The notes below the pieces were generated by a model. It saw only the letters and a program-made list of their open reading frames with translations. It did not search any database and was not told the DNA's origin. Both the position numbers and the translations under genes were made by a program. Positions 1-13,128 of a DNA stretch of 47,314 nucleotides are shown piece after piece. Location: contig NW_026971228.1 in the NCBI RefSeq assembly GCF_963678635.1, forward strand, positions 1 to 47,314, given 5' to 3'. Each line of letters starts with the position of its first letter. Position 1 is the stretch's first letter. The stretch is from Symsagittifera roscoffensis. Lineage: Eukaryota > Xenacoelomorpha > Acoela > Convolutidae.

Positions 1-1657
1 CTTTGGTGCCTACTGCAAACTCGTAAGGTGTGTATTGAATGAGGTTATATATTTTGTGATTATATTTAGTATTGTGAATGAATTCTAATATTTGTATTTC
101 TATAGGCTGGATAAATTCATGCTGGATAATGAAGTGTCTAGATTCTTCGGCGTTAAAGGTCTTCGTGATGGGACAAAATATGTAAATTTGGTTTACTGGG
201 TCATAGTTGCGAAGGATGCCATGGAAGTTAGTATCTTTGATGCAATATGTAAAATTAAGGAAAAATGGTGACGTGTAGTTTGAGTTAAGAAACTGAAAAC
301 GATGGTGAGGTTGTCTTGATGGGGTATGCAAATCAAAATGATTTTGGATAAAACGATAATATGTATATGTGTGGGTTTGTTTAGTGCGTAACATAATATC
401 GTGGGAACAGTGCAAATCGCGTTCATGTGGTGAAAGAAAGTGAAAGGTTAGTGAAAATAACTGAAATTAGTCATGGAAACTTTCGTAATCTTGAATATCA
501 GCTAGAGATTCGGAAATGATGTGATCATACTTTCTATCAAAAATATTAGGTGTGAATACATATGACGTTTTGATGAAAAATTTTTCTGTTAGTTGCGGGT
601 AAGCGAAGCGGTCTTCATCTAAAAATTGGTCTTGATTAGGTCGGATAATAATATTGTCGTAATATTCTATTGTAAATTCGTTAGCTCTGGGTGCAGTGAA
701 TGTTTTTAGTAATTTTTTATATCCTACGTAAGTAAATTGTCTAGGTGTTAGTGTTGTAGTGAGTCTATATAACATGTCTTTGTTCTTTTCTATGTTGTCA
801 TGAGTATTAGTTAGTGGTAGGCAAAGGGGGTTAGTAAAATGATAGTAAGCTGTCCAATGAAGTGTTGGCATTAAAACAAGTTCATCTACAAAACTACGTG
901 TGTCATTAGTATCGTTAGGTGTGTTTAATGTATATTGTGGAATTTAGGGTAAGGTGATTTTCTAGAAAATTTTTTGTGTTGGTGTGTTGCGGGTGATTAA
1001 TATATTCGCAGGCTGTTCCGGGTGATTCGGAAATTTTCGTTTAAAAGTGCGATAATCTCGGTGAGTGCTACTAGGTGTTTCGGTGGATGTGGATGATTGT
1101 GTTAATGATGCAGTGTAAACTGAGGAGGGTGTAGGAAAAGGTGGGTTTGAGGATTCTATTGTGGATGATAGTTGATGTATTGTGAGGGTGTTAGGGTGTA
1201 TGAACTGTTGTTGTAAGGTAATAAAATTATCAAGTTCCTGGGAAATTTGGGGGGTAACTGGAGAATTATTATATGATCTGTCGGAGTAAAGTGGAGAGTA
1301 GGTTGGGGTCACTTGCGAAGCATAAGAAGGAGTGGAAACGGATGGGAGTGAATTATTTGATGGAATTGGTTGAAAAAGGGGTTTTGAAAAAACTGAGGAG
1401 TTGGTCTGAATATTATTTGATGGAGATGGTTCGGAGTCTGCAAATTCGTCAGGGGTTTCTACATTAGGGTTATTAAATTGTGAGATAGAGTATAAAACTG
1501 AAATATCTGAGTTAGTATCAGAATTCGTGCTTGATGATATATTAATAATTGGAAAATCGGGTGGTGGGAAAGGAAAAAGTGGGATTTTTGGGATATGAGT
1601 TTGGAGGTTGGCTGGATGGGAATTTGAGCGATGCAGAAATCCAAGTTGTCGGCTCAT
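1..1657 (-). pseudogene. Last ORF (ORF-Z), copy A, broken and cut by window edge
   Basis: This starts at the same MSRQLG ATG as copy B. The Pro/Ser/Thr-rich N-terminal half (962-1657) and the folded-looking segment MPTLHWTAYYHFTNP (467-871) are in different open stretches. A stop after ESFHD (near 467) replaces Lys-Glu codons of B, and a further indel precedes 426. The segment from 426 to the window edge corresponds to the C-terminal third in another frame. This copy supplies the five-A run near 690-700 that shows B lost one base. Confidence 0.7.
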
Positions 1658-4324
1658 CGTGGGCTACAAGAATGATTTTTTGAGACTGAAAAGTGGTGAT
1701 GTGGGGTTGTTCTATAACTTTTTCGTATGTATTATCATTTTGTGAATGATGTGTCATTTTATGTCGGATAGGACTTTGTGGTATAATTGGTCTAGAATTT
1801 GGATTATTTGTGATTGCTAGGATTCGGAAATTACGTGGGACTAATGATAATGGATGGTTTTGTGGTAGGGGTGGCAACTGTGGTGCGGTAGGTGTTATTT
1901 CTTTATTAATATGTTCTTCGTCGTAAGTGTTTTGTCTTGTGGATATTTTCGTGTTATATTCTTTTATTTGTGCGTCTAGAAGTATTTTGTTTATTGATGA
2001 TGAAAAAATTCCCAAAAATCCTGCAAACAGTATGCGTACTACACTTGCTTGTCTGTTTACTTGTGTGTGTATAGCGCATGTGTTATAGATTCCTTTTAAG
2101 AGTGAGAAAAGAAATCCGATTAAGTTAAACATTGCGTATAAGATAGTTAATTTTTCTAAGATGTAACAGGGCCATCCTAGAAAAGCTAGAATTTCATTTT
2201 TTAGGGTGACAAAACTGAAAATATTTATAGGTGAAATATCCTGTGGTCTGTATTTTTCACCGTTTAAGTATATATAATCTTTAATATCTTTAAAATATCC
2301 GCTATATTCTTGTGTATAAATATCTGCAAATCCTGCGGTTTTGGCAAGTTTTCTTAAATTTTGGTCAATTGAATGTCTTTGTATAGTGTCCATTTGTGTT
2401 AATAATTCTTGAAATTGTTGTGTTCTATTGTGATGTTGGATATCTGATTTAGAATATATTCCAATTGATTGTAAACCAATATTTGGATTACGAGCAATAG
2501 CTTTAATGCTTTCGGGTGAACATTTTTTGAGTGATTGCATTAACGTAGGGTTTGGAGTAAGGAGATAGTATTTATCTTCATCAGGATTCAATTGTACTAC
2601 ATTATGGCTGTTTTCTGATCCACATGGGACTGCGCTATCCCAAAAATATGTTCGTCTTGAAAGTGTGTCGACAAAATGTACTTTATTTTTATAGAATATA
2701 GGGATTCTTTTATAACAACGTTTATCTTCAAAAACATATAGTGGTGATACTTTTTTGGTACAAGTATAAAACCATAAAATATTTCCTTCGTAGTCTAGAA
2801 AATTTGATCTATTTCCTGACAATAAGTATCCTGCGTAGGGTATTTTTAATACTGCTAGTACGAGTGATTATAGGATTTGTGTCCTTTCCAATTCGCATAA
2901 TTGGTGAAGTGTTTCTAATTCGGAGAGTGACATTTCTTGAAAAATTCGACTAATTGTGTAGTCTAACTTCATATATAAGTGAATATCATAATGAATATTA
3001 CCGAAGTAGGTGTTATTCATTAGTGATAGTTCTTGTAAACGTGTACTTCTACTATCATGTGGCTTTAGTTTTCCACCAGGTTGACCTGTGCTTTTTTGAA
3101 AGTTAACTGGTAGGAATGATGTTTCTTCATTTAGAGGATGACTTGTAGCATAAGGGACAATTTTTATTTTTCCAGTGGTCATGTCGAAACCTTTTTCGTA
3201 TTCGACAAGTATTTCAGAATATTGTGTTTTATAAAGTGGGTTTCTGTATTTGCATGAAATTTCTGTTTCTTGATATATTTGAAAACGTGTTAATTTATTT
3301 TCTATATCATGAATATTTCTAAAATCATTAATTTGTTTTCGGGATGGATTTACTTGTTCGTATGGAATTGATTCTATAAAACATTTTTCATGAAATTTTA
3401 TCATTCGAGCGTGTATTTTTGCTACTTAAAATGTTGTGCATGTATCTTCGGGAAACCAAACAATTGTTGCTTGTGTTCGTGTTGCAGGGTCCAAATAACC
3501 TTGATCATTGTTGCAAGGTAGTCTAACTCCTTGATAGATCATTGTGTTATCTGATAAATCTCGTGTGAGTTGTACTTTTTCGAGTTGTATTTTGCAATCG
3601 AAAAACAATATTTCTTGATATCCTTTAATTTTTGTGTCTGCTTTGCAGTTTGAGGGGTTATTTATTCCAATGTGCGGTATCCAGTGTTTATCGTTTATAT
3701 CATAAGTTAATCTTCCGTGTGCGCCATTGTAAGGGTAATTTTCGTCTAGTTTTATATGTCCTTGATATCTTTCAAGCTGTGCTTGGTGTACAGTACCGGC
3801 AAAGACTTGGAAGTTTACTAGTTTCCTGTCTGTGTTTTTATTTCTTGTTCTTGTGATGTTTAGTCTGAGTAGTTCGTTTTTGCAATCATCGGGATTTAGA
3901 TGTAGAAGTCGTTCTATATTACTTTGATAGAATGATTCGTGATCAAGTCGGTTTTTATTTCCGTTTGAAACTTGTGAACAATGTACTTTCTTTTCGGAAA
4001 ATGTTGAGGTAAATTTATATCCTGTGACTGTTGTTGCTCGGGCTTTTGAATACAGTGTTGCTGTTACATTTGTAGTTTCTATAGCTTGTGGTTCTGTTTC
4101 GCATTGTGATACTTGATTTATTGCATAATTGTGTAGTGTTTTTTGTTCGTTTTCTTCACAATCGTAGTGTGTTACTAATACATCCTGGGGTCCTGTGCGA
4201 GGAGAAGGATTTGTGTTCTGGTCGGAAAATATTAGAAAAAAAAATGTGTTGAAATGTTAATATTTTTAGAATGTACATGTGTATGATAATCCTGAGTATG
4301 GGTTATAAAATGTTATATAACCAA
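1542..4324 (-). pseudogene. Envelope-like glycoprotein, copy A, broken
   Basis: Most of the frame matches copy B at about 92% of residues over the C-terminal half. Interruptions in the same frame include TAA at 3426-3428 and 2868-2870, both where B has CAA, plus damage in the signal-peptide region. The segment 2822-1542 is open and intact through the membrane anchor (IGFLFSLLKGIYNTC) and cytoplasmic tail. Copy B stops at an ATGA overlapping the next ORF. This copy has an indel there and reads on about 110 bases over the next gene, producing an artificial tail. Family assignment is discussed under copy B. Confidence 0.7.
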
Positions 4325-5445
4325 TTGTAACTTTGGTATATCGATCGTATTTATATATTACTTCAGTTGTTATTAATGGTGGTGGTAGCGATTGAGCTGT
4401 TATATTTGGTAGATTTAATGGGTAAGGATGTTGAACAATATTATTAAGTTTTATCGTGATTTCGAAATTCAATTGGAGACTATTTTGTTAGAGTATTTGA
4501 ATATTGTGTTCACGAATATCTTCGTGGATATCTTGTCTATATTGTAGTCTATAGAGTGCCCTGTTGTGGAGTCGGTTATTTTCCGGGTGTTGTCCAAATA
4601 AGGGTGGGGGTGCTGTGAACGTGTTTCAATCTAATCTTAAAGGGATATTTGTTGATGATTGTTCTCGATATCTAGCGTCGAGGTTATTTGGAAAATTTAA
4701 AGGGAAATGCGTCGGTGAAATCTAGTTTAATGATGGTGTTGACGGTAGTGATAATGTTTCTGGAAGTGATGATGATGTTGTATCCGTAGAAATATCTATT
4801 GGGTCGTTTACTAAGTTTTTTTCCACCTTGTGTATATGAGTGCGTTGTCAAATATGGTAGTCGTGTTGTGAGATTGGGGGGGTTAAAAGGATTTTCACGT
4901 ATTTGTTCAGATGTTGGTGTTGAACCTAAGTAATCTGAGGGTATGCTTGAGGTGCTACGTTGTGAAAGGAGTGGGGGAGTTTCTGGTAATGTAGTATTTA
5001 GGTTTTCTAAAGTAGTTGGTGTTGGTGATTGGGGTATATCAAAATGAACTCTAGGGGTTTGAAAACTTCTGTTTCGTCGTGGATGTATAATTTGTCTGTT
5101 TATTTCAAATTAATTTTGGTTTTGACTAATGTTTCTTATTCTACTTAATTCTTGTGGTAATGTGGGGTACAAGTTATATGTTGGTTCACATAGGGATGCC
5201 TGTCGTTGAACTGGTTCTAATGGTTCGGATAAGCGGGCGTGTCGTTCTTCTAAAGTGTATGGACTATCTTGGAAAGAAATTCGTGTGGATGTTTGGGGGT
5301 TTTGGGTAGTTGTAGGTATTGTTGGGTTTTCTTGGGATGATGTCGGTGAAGACTGATTTTGTGATTGTTGGTTAGCAGTTTTTGAAAGTGTTCTGATTGA
5401 TTTTTTCTAGTGGGAAAATTTATGTTTATTGTAGTTTTCTTCAAT
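4266..5445 (-). pseudogene. Pro/Ser/Thr/Gln-rich ORF, copy A, broken
   Basis: This is the homologue of 28669-29844 in copy B. The C-terminal 68 residues are open at 4266-4472 (EVIYKYDRYTKVTIGYITFY) and nearly identical to B. The N-terminal part is frameshifted soon after its start. At the codon where B has TAA, this copy has GAA, so the ancestral frame was open through that point. No in-frame ATG opens the region. Confidence 0.6.
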
Positions 5446-5596
5446 GAAAAGAATTAAAAGGGTTGTTGCTAAGGCGAATGTGATTATTGCCTTTTTTATA
5501 CATTTGCACATTGTCAATATTAGGGATGATAACAATGTTATGAAAAATACAAATAGTAAAAATAACATCTGTTCTACTAAAAATTGTTCGTATCAT
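5407..5596 (-). pseudogene. Small hydrophobic ORF 2, copy A remnant
   Basis: This begins MIRTIFSRTD like its copy B counterpart and ends at the equivalent stop codon (TAG in A, TAA in B). Its length is not a multiple of three, so an indel has broken the frame. Leu/Ile/Phe richness is retained. Confidence 0.5.
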
Positions 5597-5835
5597 TTAA
5601 ATAGACTTTGGATTATCGTAAATGTGAATATGATCAATGATTTCGGAAAGTTGGAGATAAGTTTCAAATAGGGAGTAGAAAAGTAGAAAAATGTTGCAAA
5701 AAATTATTAAAATGATTATAAAAGCTTCAAAAGTATCAAATAGAAATATAAATAAAAGTTTGAGTAGTATAAAAAGTCTATTAAAATATTTAAAATTTTA
5801 TTTTTTAAGATATTGACTGATCGAGAGAAGAGCAT
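5593..5835 (-). pseudogene. Small hydrophobic ORF 1, copy A remnant
   Basis: This aligns with the 76-residue ORF of copy B (29995-30225). The ATG (5833-5835) is kept, but the first codons run into stops through indels. The terminal stop overlaps the start of the next ORF as ATGA, as in B. Confidence 0.5.
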
Positions 5836-6427
5836 TTAAGAAATGATTTTTTTGTCGAATAATTTTTGTTATTTGAGGCGATGCTCAAGTGTGGTTGAGT
5901 TATTTATTGATTTTTTGACAAGTGGGTTGAGTTTTGTGAAAAGTTGTTGGGGGCTAATTGTATGGTGTTTGGGAGGTCTTCTTTGCTTTATTTTTATTTG
6001 TCAGGTGAACTGGGGTATTTTTGAGATATTTGTTCTTTAGGCTAAATGAATATGGTCCTTTTTTACTTAGGCTAATTTACCATTTTTGGTTGGAGGGTTT
6101 TTGAGGTCTGAGTTGGGAAAATATTGTTGATCTTTGCGTTATTAGATAGGGGAGGGTTGTGATATTATGGTGGTATTTATTTTAGTTGTCAAGTTTTAGC
6201 GGGTTGCTTATTTTTGACCTGGAGGTTGTAAAGTTATAGTTATAGATATGCCTGGAGTTTAATATTATTCGGCTAATAGGTTGGTGTTAGAGATATAGAA
6301 GGTGACGGATTTAAGTGAATCCTATTGGCTGAATCTGAACTAGAATTGTTGCGTGTTTGTCAGCATCCTTTTTTGAAAAATGAAATTTCAAATTGATCCA
6401 GAGGTGCAAAGATTATAAACTTTAAAA
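5836..6427 (-). other. Conserved noncoding spacer between integrase and small hydrophobic ORF, copy A
   Basis: No ORF is shared with copy B over this 0.6 kb, yet the two copies align well. Shared blocks include a gacctggaggt...tatagttatagatatgcctgg region and a twin TAGGCTAA motif at about 6036 and 6067. It probably holds cis signals for the downstream ORFs, such as a splice acceptor, promoter or export element; that is inference. Confidence 0.5.
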
Positions 6428-7722
6428 TTAAAGTTGTTTTTGAAATTCAACTTTCTTTAATATTTTAGATTGTGGGATGAATGTTTTGTAGTTTTTACGT
6501 GGTTTATTTCTAAGTCGTGATGATTTTCTATGTTCTGATTTTTCTACGTGTTCTTGTGGTACAATTTTTCGATCATTTTCCTAATTTTTCTTTCTTTTTG
6601 TGGTATTTTTGGGTCTGGCGTTTTTGTATTGTTTTGAGTTGTGCTTTGCTTTTGATTTTGTTATGTTGTTTGTGTTGTTCATCTATTTCTTTTTCTGTAT
6701 GTGAATGATTTTGAATAACTTTTAAACTTGTGAAAGAATATAATTGAGTTAATTCGCGTAGCGCGTACTGTTTTGGGTAGTAGGGCAATAGATTGTTACG
6801 ATGTTGAACAATTTCCTTTTGATTCGATTCTGTGAGTTTATACGTTACGTCAGTGGGTTTGGCAATTATTTGGTATGGTCCTTTTCGAAAGGGTTGTAAT
6901 TTTTTCAGAAATTCTTTTTTGTGTATTAAAATTAGGTATTAAGACAAATGTTCCAATTTTTAAATCTGTGGCTGGTGTAAAGCGTGAATTAATTTGGTCG
7001 TTATTATTTTGCCTTTGTAACAATTTCTTTGTTACTTTTTGGTAAATTTCCTTGGGTTTTTTCTAGCTATTTAAAATCCATTCGGTGTGGGTGCCGGAGG
7101 CTAATTTAAGAATTTGTGGGTGATGAAAAAGATCTTCATCATGTGTGTGTAAAGGTAGGTTATAACAAATTGAGTCTTTATTTGATTGGCAATAACCTTG
7201 TGCATTTTTATGGGAATTTGCTGTCAACATAATTGGTTTACGTGGCTTTTGTTTAAAAACCATTTCGTATGGTGACATTCCTAGAGTTGTCGTGATTTGT
7301 GAATTATATGCTAAGGGAAATAATTTTACATCTGCTGACCATTCTGTGTATTTTGTATCATTTCCATTTATGTTACATCTGAGATTTTCTTGTAGTGAAC
7401 GGTTCATATCTTCGACTAAACCGTTTGTCCAAGGTGCATGAGATATACGTGGCTTATGTTTGATGTTATATAAGTGGCATAGTGTGATGATTTCATTATT
7501 TATGAATTCTGTACCGTTGCCTGTAATAAAGATTTCGGGTAATCCGAATTTAGCTATCCAATGTTCAGAAAGCGTCGTGTAGGCATAATAAGCGTTACAA
7601 TGAGGTACTGGGTTGAGTGCTACATAATGTGTAAATGCATCAACATTTACCATAATGTAGAAGTTTCCATCAGAGAATGGTGAAATTGGTCCTTTTGTAT
7701 CGAATGAAATGCGATGGTTAAA
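6428..7722 (-). pseudogene. Pol integrase catalytic core and C terminus, copy A, broken
   Basis: The core is readable at 7063-7653 (ALNPVPHCNAYYAY, HAPWTNGLVE). The second catalytic Asp of the DD35E triad is Gly, because GGC at 7519-7521 gives TGNGTEF where B has TDNGTEF. A TAG near 7063 ends the open segment, and further indels follow. The C-terminal chromodomain-free tail ends at TAA 6428-6430, the same stop as in B. Confidence 0.75.
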
Positions 7723-9678
7723 TTATAAGCTTTGTCCTTTAAAATCTTGTTTTTCTGCTATTTGTTTTTGATTTCGGTATTGTTTGTTTAATTGATATAC
7801 TATCCAATCATTGCATAATACTTTTATCCAAATTGGTGCATTTGGGAAATAAAAATTTTGTGTAAAGTTTGAGTATGTTTGCTCTGATCCGGAGTGTCCT
7901 TTAGTATTTTGTGTATGTGAGATGTTAAAAGCTATTAATATCATACTTAAAGGGAGACAGGGAACTTTAGAATCATTTAATTGATATTCTAAAAGATCTG
8001 CTTTTTCATTAATTGCTGTGTTATTAAATTTTCGAAAATATCGGAGGAGTGTTTTATGTCCTAAAATTGTGGTATCTGCTTTTACGGGCTTAGTTTTGTA
8101 TTTGTGCCATGATTTTAATTGTCTAATTACTTGGTCGAGATTTTGATTTTGTTTTAAGAGTTCAAGTGCAACTTTGTCTGTTGGGGGGAGAAAAATATTT
8201 TCAATTTCTAGTTTTGGTAGGGGAATTGTATCAAGTGGATCATGGAGGTCAAAAAATTGATTTTTTGTGTATTTTGAATCATTTGTTTGTGGTCCTGATA
8301 AATTTATTTTATCGGTTAAATTTTCTTTTTCAATTAATGTAAAAAAGTCTTTTTTATGCGAGTGGTGTTTTATTCTTTTTTGTTGAGTGTTATTTTTTAT
8401 CCATTGTGAATATGGAATTGGTTTGAAAGTTGATGTTCCTAGTAAATCAACTTTGTAGTGATTATTTTGGCAATCTGAGTAAAGTGGAAAATGTTGTAGG
8501 TTATTTATCTGTGATTGATCAATGTAGGTTTTTACTGCATATTTGCGTTCTAGTCGGGGTGATGTGTCATCTTTTGCGAGATAAAATTTAATATTTTTTG
8601 GTATTTCAAATGTAGTTTTTCGTGTGAGTAATTCAGGTGGTGTATTTCGACTTAATGTATCTGGTAACGCAAGATTTTTTCCTGCTGTCCAAACTATATG
8701 TAAGTTTGGAAATTTCATTAAAATTAATTGAAATCTATAAACTCTATGATTTGGGTTTGATTTTTGTGTAAAGAGAAAAATAATTGGTTTATGATCTGTG
8801 AATAGAACTGTTGGGTGTTTTGATCCAGGTATTAGAAATTCATTTTCTGTAAGTGTATAAATTATAGCTGGACATTCTCTCATTAGAGTTGAGAGTCGTA
8901 GCTCTGCTTGAGTGAATAATTGTGAATTTGCTGATATAAGGTTCATTTTTTTTGTACCACTATGTGATTGTAGCAATGCTGCGCCAATGCCAAAATTTGA
9001 AGCATCGCACATTGCATAGAATGGTTGATTTGGATCTGGAATTGTATTTGGAATTTTTTCAGTTAAAAGTTTTTTAATTTCTTCAAATCGTGTTTGATGT
9101 TCAGTGGTCCATTCAAAGTTATTTTGTTGTCTGAGGATATTATAGAAGGGTCTTAAGTATAATTGCATCTTATAAACATATTTACTTAAGAAATTTAACA
9201 TTCCAAGGAATTCTTGGATTTTCTTTTTATTTGTTGGTGGTTGAAGTTTTTGAATAGCATCAATGCGTGATTTTAATGGTGTGATAGTATTTCGTTCAAT
9301 ATTATGTCCTAAAAATTTAACTCGTGTTAGAAAAAAGTGTGATTTATCGGGAGCGGCCTTCAGATTTTCGTTCTGAAGTATTTTATGATACTGTTCTAAA
9401 ACTGTAAACATTTCTTCTTTGGTTTGTGATTGCATAAAAACATCGCCTAAATAGGTGATTGCATTTTTCTTGAGTTTTAGTGGTCTAAAAAATTTACTCA
9501 TAAAAGCTGAAAAACCTGCTGCTCCTATGGATATTCCATAGAATAAAAGATTAAATTCATATTGTTGATTTCCAATAACAAATTGTGTTAAACGTCGTGA
9601 TTGTTCATCTAGTGGCATTTGGTTGTATGCACTATTCATATCTGCGGTTGTGAAGTATTTTCGATTTATCTTTGCCAA
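7723..9678 (-). pseudogene. Pol reverse transcriptase and RNase H, copy A, catalytically dead
   Basis: A 651-codon open stretch covers the RT palm and thumb, RNase H, and the linker into the integrase zinc-binding region. The RT active site reads YLGD: GGC at 9445-9447 replaces the first catalytic Asp codon that is GAC in copy B. RNase H begins with the DASNFGIGAALLQ motif and retains TDHKP. It continues through a roughly 300-residue tether absent from B, to the HTQNTKGHSG histidine motif and LCNDWIVYQ, where two zinc Cys of B (CNDCIVC) have become Trp and Tyr. The open frame starts internally, not at a natural start. Confidence 0.8.
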
Positions 9679-11343
9679 GATAACTTGTATTGGCTCAATA
9701 GGCCAATTGCAGTTTGATTCATCAATTAGTGAATTAAGATATCTAGCATCTAAAACTATTTTTTAGTGATTCACCTTTTGCTAGAATGATAACAGGGTTG
9801 ATAAAAGTGTTACCTTTTGGTTGTTCTTCCTTATTTACTGGTGAGATAATTCTGTATTGTTCTAAGATGTCAAGTAATCTGTTTACTTTGTCGTGTAAGT
9901 GAATTGGTACTTTACTGGCTCTTTGTTTTTTGAAAACTGCGTCGGGTTTTAACGGGAGATGCAGTAATGAACTGATTTTTCCAACGTCAAAATTTGATGT
10001 TGCGTAGACTGTTGATTATTTTAACAGTTGCTTTGCTATTTTATCAAATTCAATTTGTGTAATTTGTGAATGTTCAAAATTAAACATTGTTAAAAATTTT
10101 TGTTGTTCTTTTGTGTAATTTGTTATATTGAATGTTGGTTTAAATTATGGTGTTTTTGTGAAGTAATCTGTGTTTCTTTTTTCATTAATTATTAAATTAT
10201 TTATGGATAATTCTTCGTCAAGAATTGTGGATTGGCAAATATCTAATAATTGGAGTATATTATTAACGCGGTAGGCTACTTCATTTATAGGTGAAATTGT
10301 AGCATTTGTTTCACAATATCCTAAAATTCCTAAGGGTAATGTTACTTGATATGGTGTATTGTTATACTAGTGTAACGAAATGATGTCGGAATTCTTGTTT
10401 TTCGAATATTTTATGGACGAGATCGTAATTTTGAAAAGTTTGTGAATAGGTTTAAATTCGAAGACTGACACAAAAAGTTGTTGTTTATTTTGACTTTTAT
10501 CATACTGGTGAACTTGCATTATTGAAACCTTATATATATTTCTTTATAAGGGTTTCAGGTGTTTCCGTTGTTGATTGTAAATTGGGTACAATTTTGAGAA
10601 GAATGGTGGTTGTTTGTTTATTCTTTGGAAGAATGTTAGGGCTGTATTTTTTGTTTTTGTGTACTTGTCTTTGATTAGTATTTTACTATTTAAGATGTTG
10701 ATTGTTGGTATATATTTAGATATAAATGGTATGCTAATGATATTGTGCTTAATATCAGTAATATGAAATATTTGTTTAAACGGTTTGCTTAAAATTTTGT
10801 TTTGTTCCATTGTTTTCGAGGGGAGAAGGAATAATTGGGTTTTTCCATAATTTACTAATGTTGATCCTTGTGCTGTTGCTAGTTTACTAGAGGTTGCAAG
10901 AGGCGTTAACTTTGAATGTAATGTTTTGATTTCATTCCATGTGGGAATATTAATTATATTTGATTCTGCTCCTGAATCAATTAAAAAATCAATTTCAAGA
11001 TCTGGTGGTTGAAATTATTTGTTTCTTGGGCTTTCTAAGAGAAATGGAATTGTCCAAATTTTTTCTCTGGGTTGTTCTTTTTGTATATTTTGATAAATAT
11101 GTTTTGTGTTTGAGCATTAGGTTTCATTTTTTCATCGGGTTTAATTACCGTGTTAATTTCGTTTACTTCTTGTGTAGTTTCTGTAGTATCACTGGGTCTA
11201 ATATAGTAATTGTGAAGGAGTTCCAATTGATTTTCATATATATGTGAAGTAAAAGGTTGTTCATATATGATAGGTTCATAGTCGTTTTTGACTGTTATCA
11301 TATTTACAGAGATGGTACAGACTTTCTGGATCTGACGATTCAC
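9679..11343 (-). pseudogene. Pol protease and RT N-terminal region, copy A, broken
   Basis: The aspartic protease core DFLIDSGAES is intact in sequence at about 10960-10990. It is followed by a long linker that is conserved with copy B but cut by several stops and indels. The RT palm entrance (KIVLDARYLN in B) lies near 9745-9775 and is frameshifted here. No continuous product is possible. Confidence 0.75.
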
Positions 11344-13128
11344 AATTTATATGATTTAGTTGTAGTTCGTTACTTCCTGTGTCATCAATACCTGGGGGGT
11401 CTGATGTTATTTCTTCATTTGTCTGCACTTGATTAATGTTTCTTTGATTTTTTGGTGTGCTACTTCTGTATCGATGTTTAGAATCATGGTAATGGTTATT
11501 ATTCCTGTGATCTGTTTTATGAATTATTTCGTGATCTGTTTTGCTAATTATTGTTTGGTTTGTGATAGTTTGATCTATTATATGAATTATTTCTTGATTG
11601 GTTGTGCGGGTAATTCTGATTTGGATTGTTTGAATAACTTTTATTTCTATTATGTGAATAGTTTCTATTTCTGTTGTATGATGAGTTTCGTGATTGACTA
11701 TTGGAATAGTGTCTATTCCTGAGTTCGATTGGTAACTGGATCTAGAAACAAATTGTGTTGTATTGGAATTTGATCGTGAATAGTTATTTTGGTTATTTTG
11801 GCTATTCGATCGATTATATCCATTTTGTGGGGAATTTCGTTTATTTCTTCGTTCAGGTGATCTACCTCTATAACTTGAGTTATATGGTGATTGGTTCCTT
11901 GTGTAATTTGTGTTCTTCGGAAGTGGTTTTCCTGAACTGTTATTACTATATATATATATTTGTTTGGTAGATTTTGGTCTTTTTTCATGTATTGATAGAA
12001 CGATTTATTTGGTTCTTTATGCTTTTGAGGTTTATTCTGATTGTCTTGTTGTTTTTGTCTACATTTGGAAATACTGTGTCCGTATCGTCGTCAACAATTA
12101 CACCATTTTATTTAGTATTTCAGTGATTTTTTCAATCAGGTCTGTGTCTGATTCTTGTATGTTATTTATATGTGTAGTATTTGTTTCAATTCGATTAACA
12201 TATTTAGTTTTAGATTCTCTGTTTCTTTGAGTTTCATTGTGATTTCTGCTTGTTCTAGTTTATCTACTTAATTTCTAAAATCTAAGTCTGGTTCTCAAAT
12301 TGAGGATGGATGAGATGCTCTCTTTTTTATCGCTATTTTTCTTAATTGAGGTGTTAAGGTCATCATTAAAATTTCTGTCATTTTTGTATTTTTATAGTAA
12401 TGTGTATTAAGTAAAGATGCTTTTCGAACTAGTGTTTCGATACGTACTGCTAATTGTTTAAATGTTTCATTTGGTAATCTGCGAATTTCATTACATAAAA
12501 TTCTTTGGTGTTGTTTGTTTCTCTCAGAGTCAAACATTTTTGAAAATTCTTGTGTGAATCTTTTCCGGTCTGATTTTATTTCTATGGGTAATACTGAAAA
12601 CCATTTTTGAGCTGCGCCATCTAGGCTTGTTTGTATTAGTGCTGTGCGTCTATGTATCCAATTTTGATGTAGTGGCGTATTAATTGGTTCTGGTCCTATA
12701 TTTCAAATTAAATTCGCTGTTACTGCATTTAGATAATCTTCTACAGAATATTCAGGGTCTGTTCCTGTGAATACCATCAGTGGTTTATTGGATGTTTTTG
12801 ATGATCCACCCATGAGGTATGGATTCATTGTCATCTGTAGTTATTCTGCGGCATTTGGCATTTGTGAAAAATTTGAAAGTTGATTTTTTGTTATTTCGTG
12901 TTGCTGAAGGTAATATGGAAGCGGTATTTCATTTTGCATTTGAGTTGGTTGATAAGAAAGCATTAACATTGGGTTTTGTGGCTGTATTGGTTGAATAGAC
13001 TGTGTTTTAAATGGGTTTGGTATATGCATTTGTTGTGGGTTTTGTATATCTGTTGAGTTTTGTGGGTAAATTTTCATATTTTGAGATGGTTGAGATTGTC
13101 GCGGTCTCTGTGTGCGATATTCTTTAGT
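11344..13128 (-). pseudogene. Gag capsid and nucleocapsid region, copy A, broken
   Basis: The frame continues directly from ORF1 past the TAG. It carries the Gln/Pro/Met-rich linker and the capsid-like stretch that contains TGTDPEYSVEDYLNAVTAN. Lesions include TAA at 12841-12843 (Ser codon in B), a TGA in the LVLNIG segment, a deletion of about 50 bp ahead of the zinc knuckle, and TGA at 12091-12093 replacing the second Cys of the CCHC motif. Past the knuckle the sequence is Arg/Asn/Ser/Tyr-rich and, unlike B, stays in frame at ERRN, which shows that gag and pol were originally one frame. Confidence 0.75.

Noticed and set aside
5843-6040. Plus-strand open stretches inside the elements (for example 5843-6040, 6517-6708, 11429-12230, 34275-34652)
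   Set aside because: They are antisense to conserved minus-strand frames or lie in the spacer. They are Phe/Leu/Cys/Tyr-rich as expected from the complement of AT-rich coding DNA and are not matched between copies.
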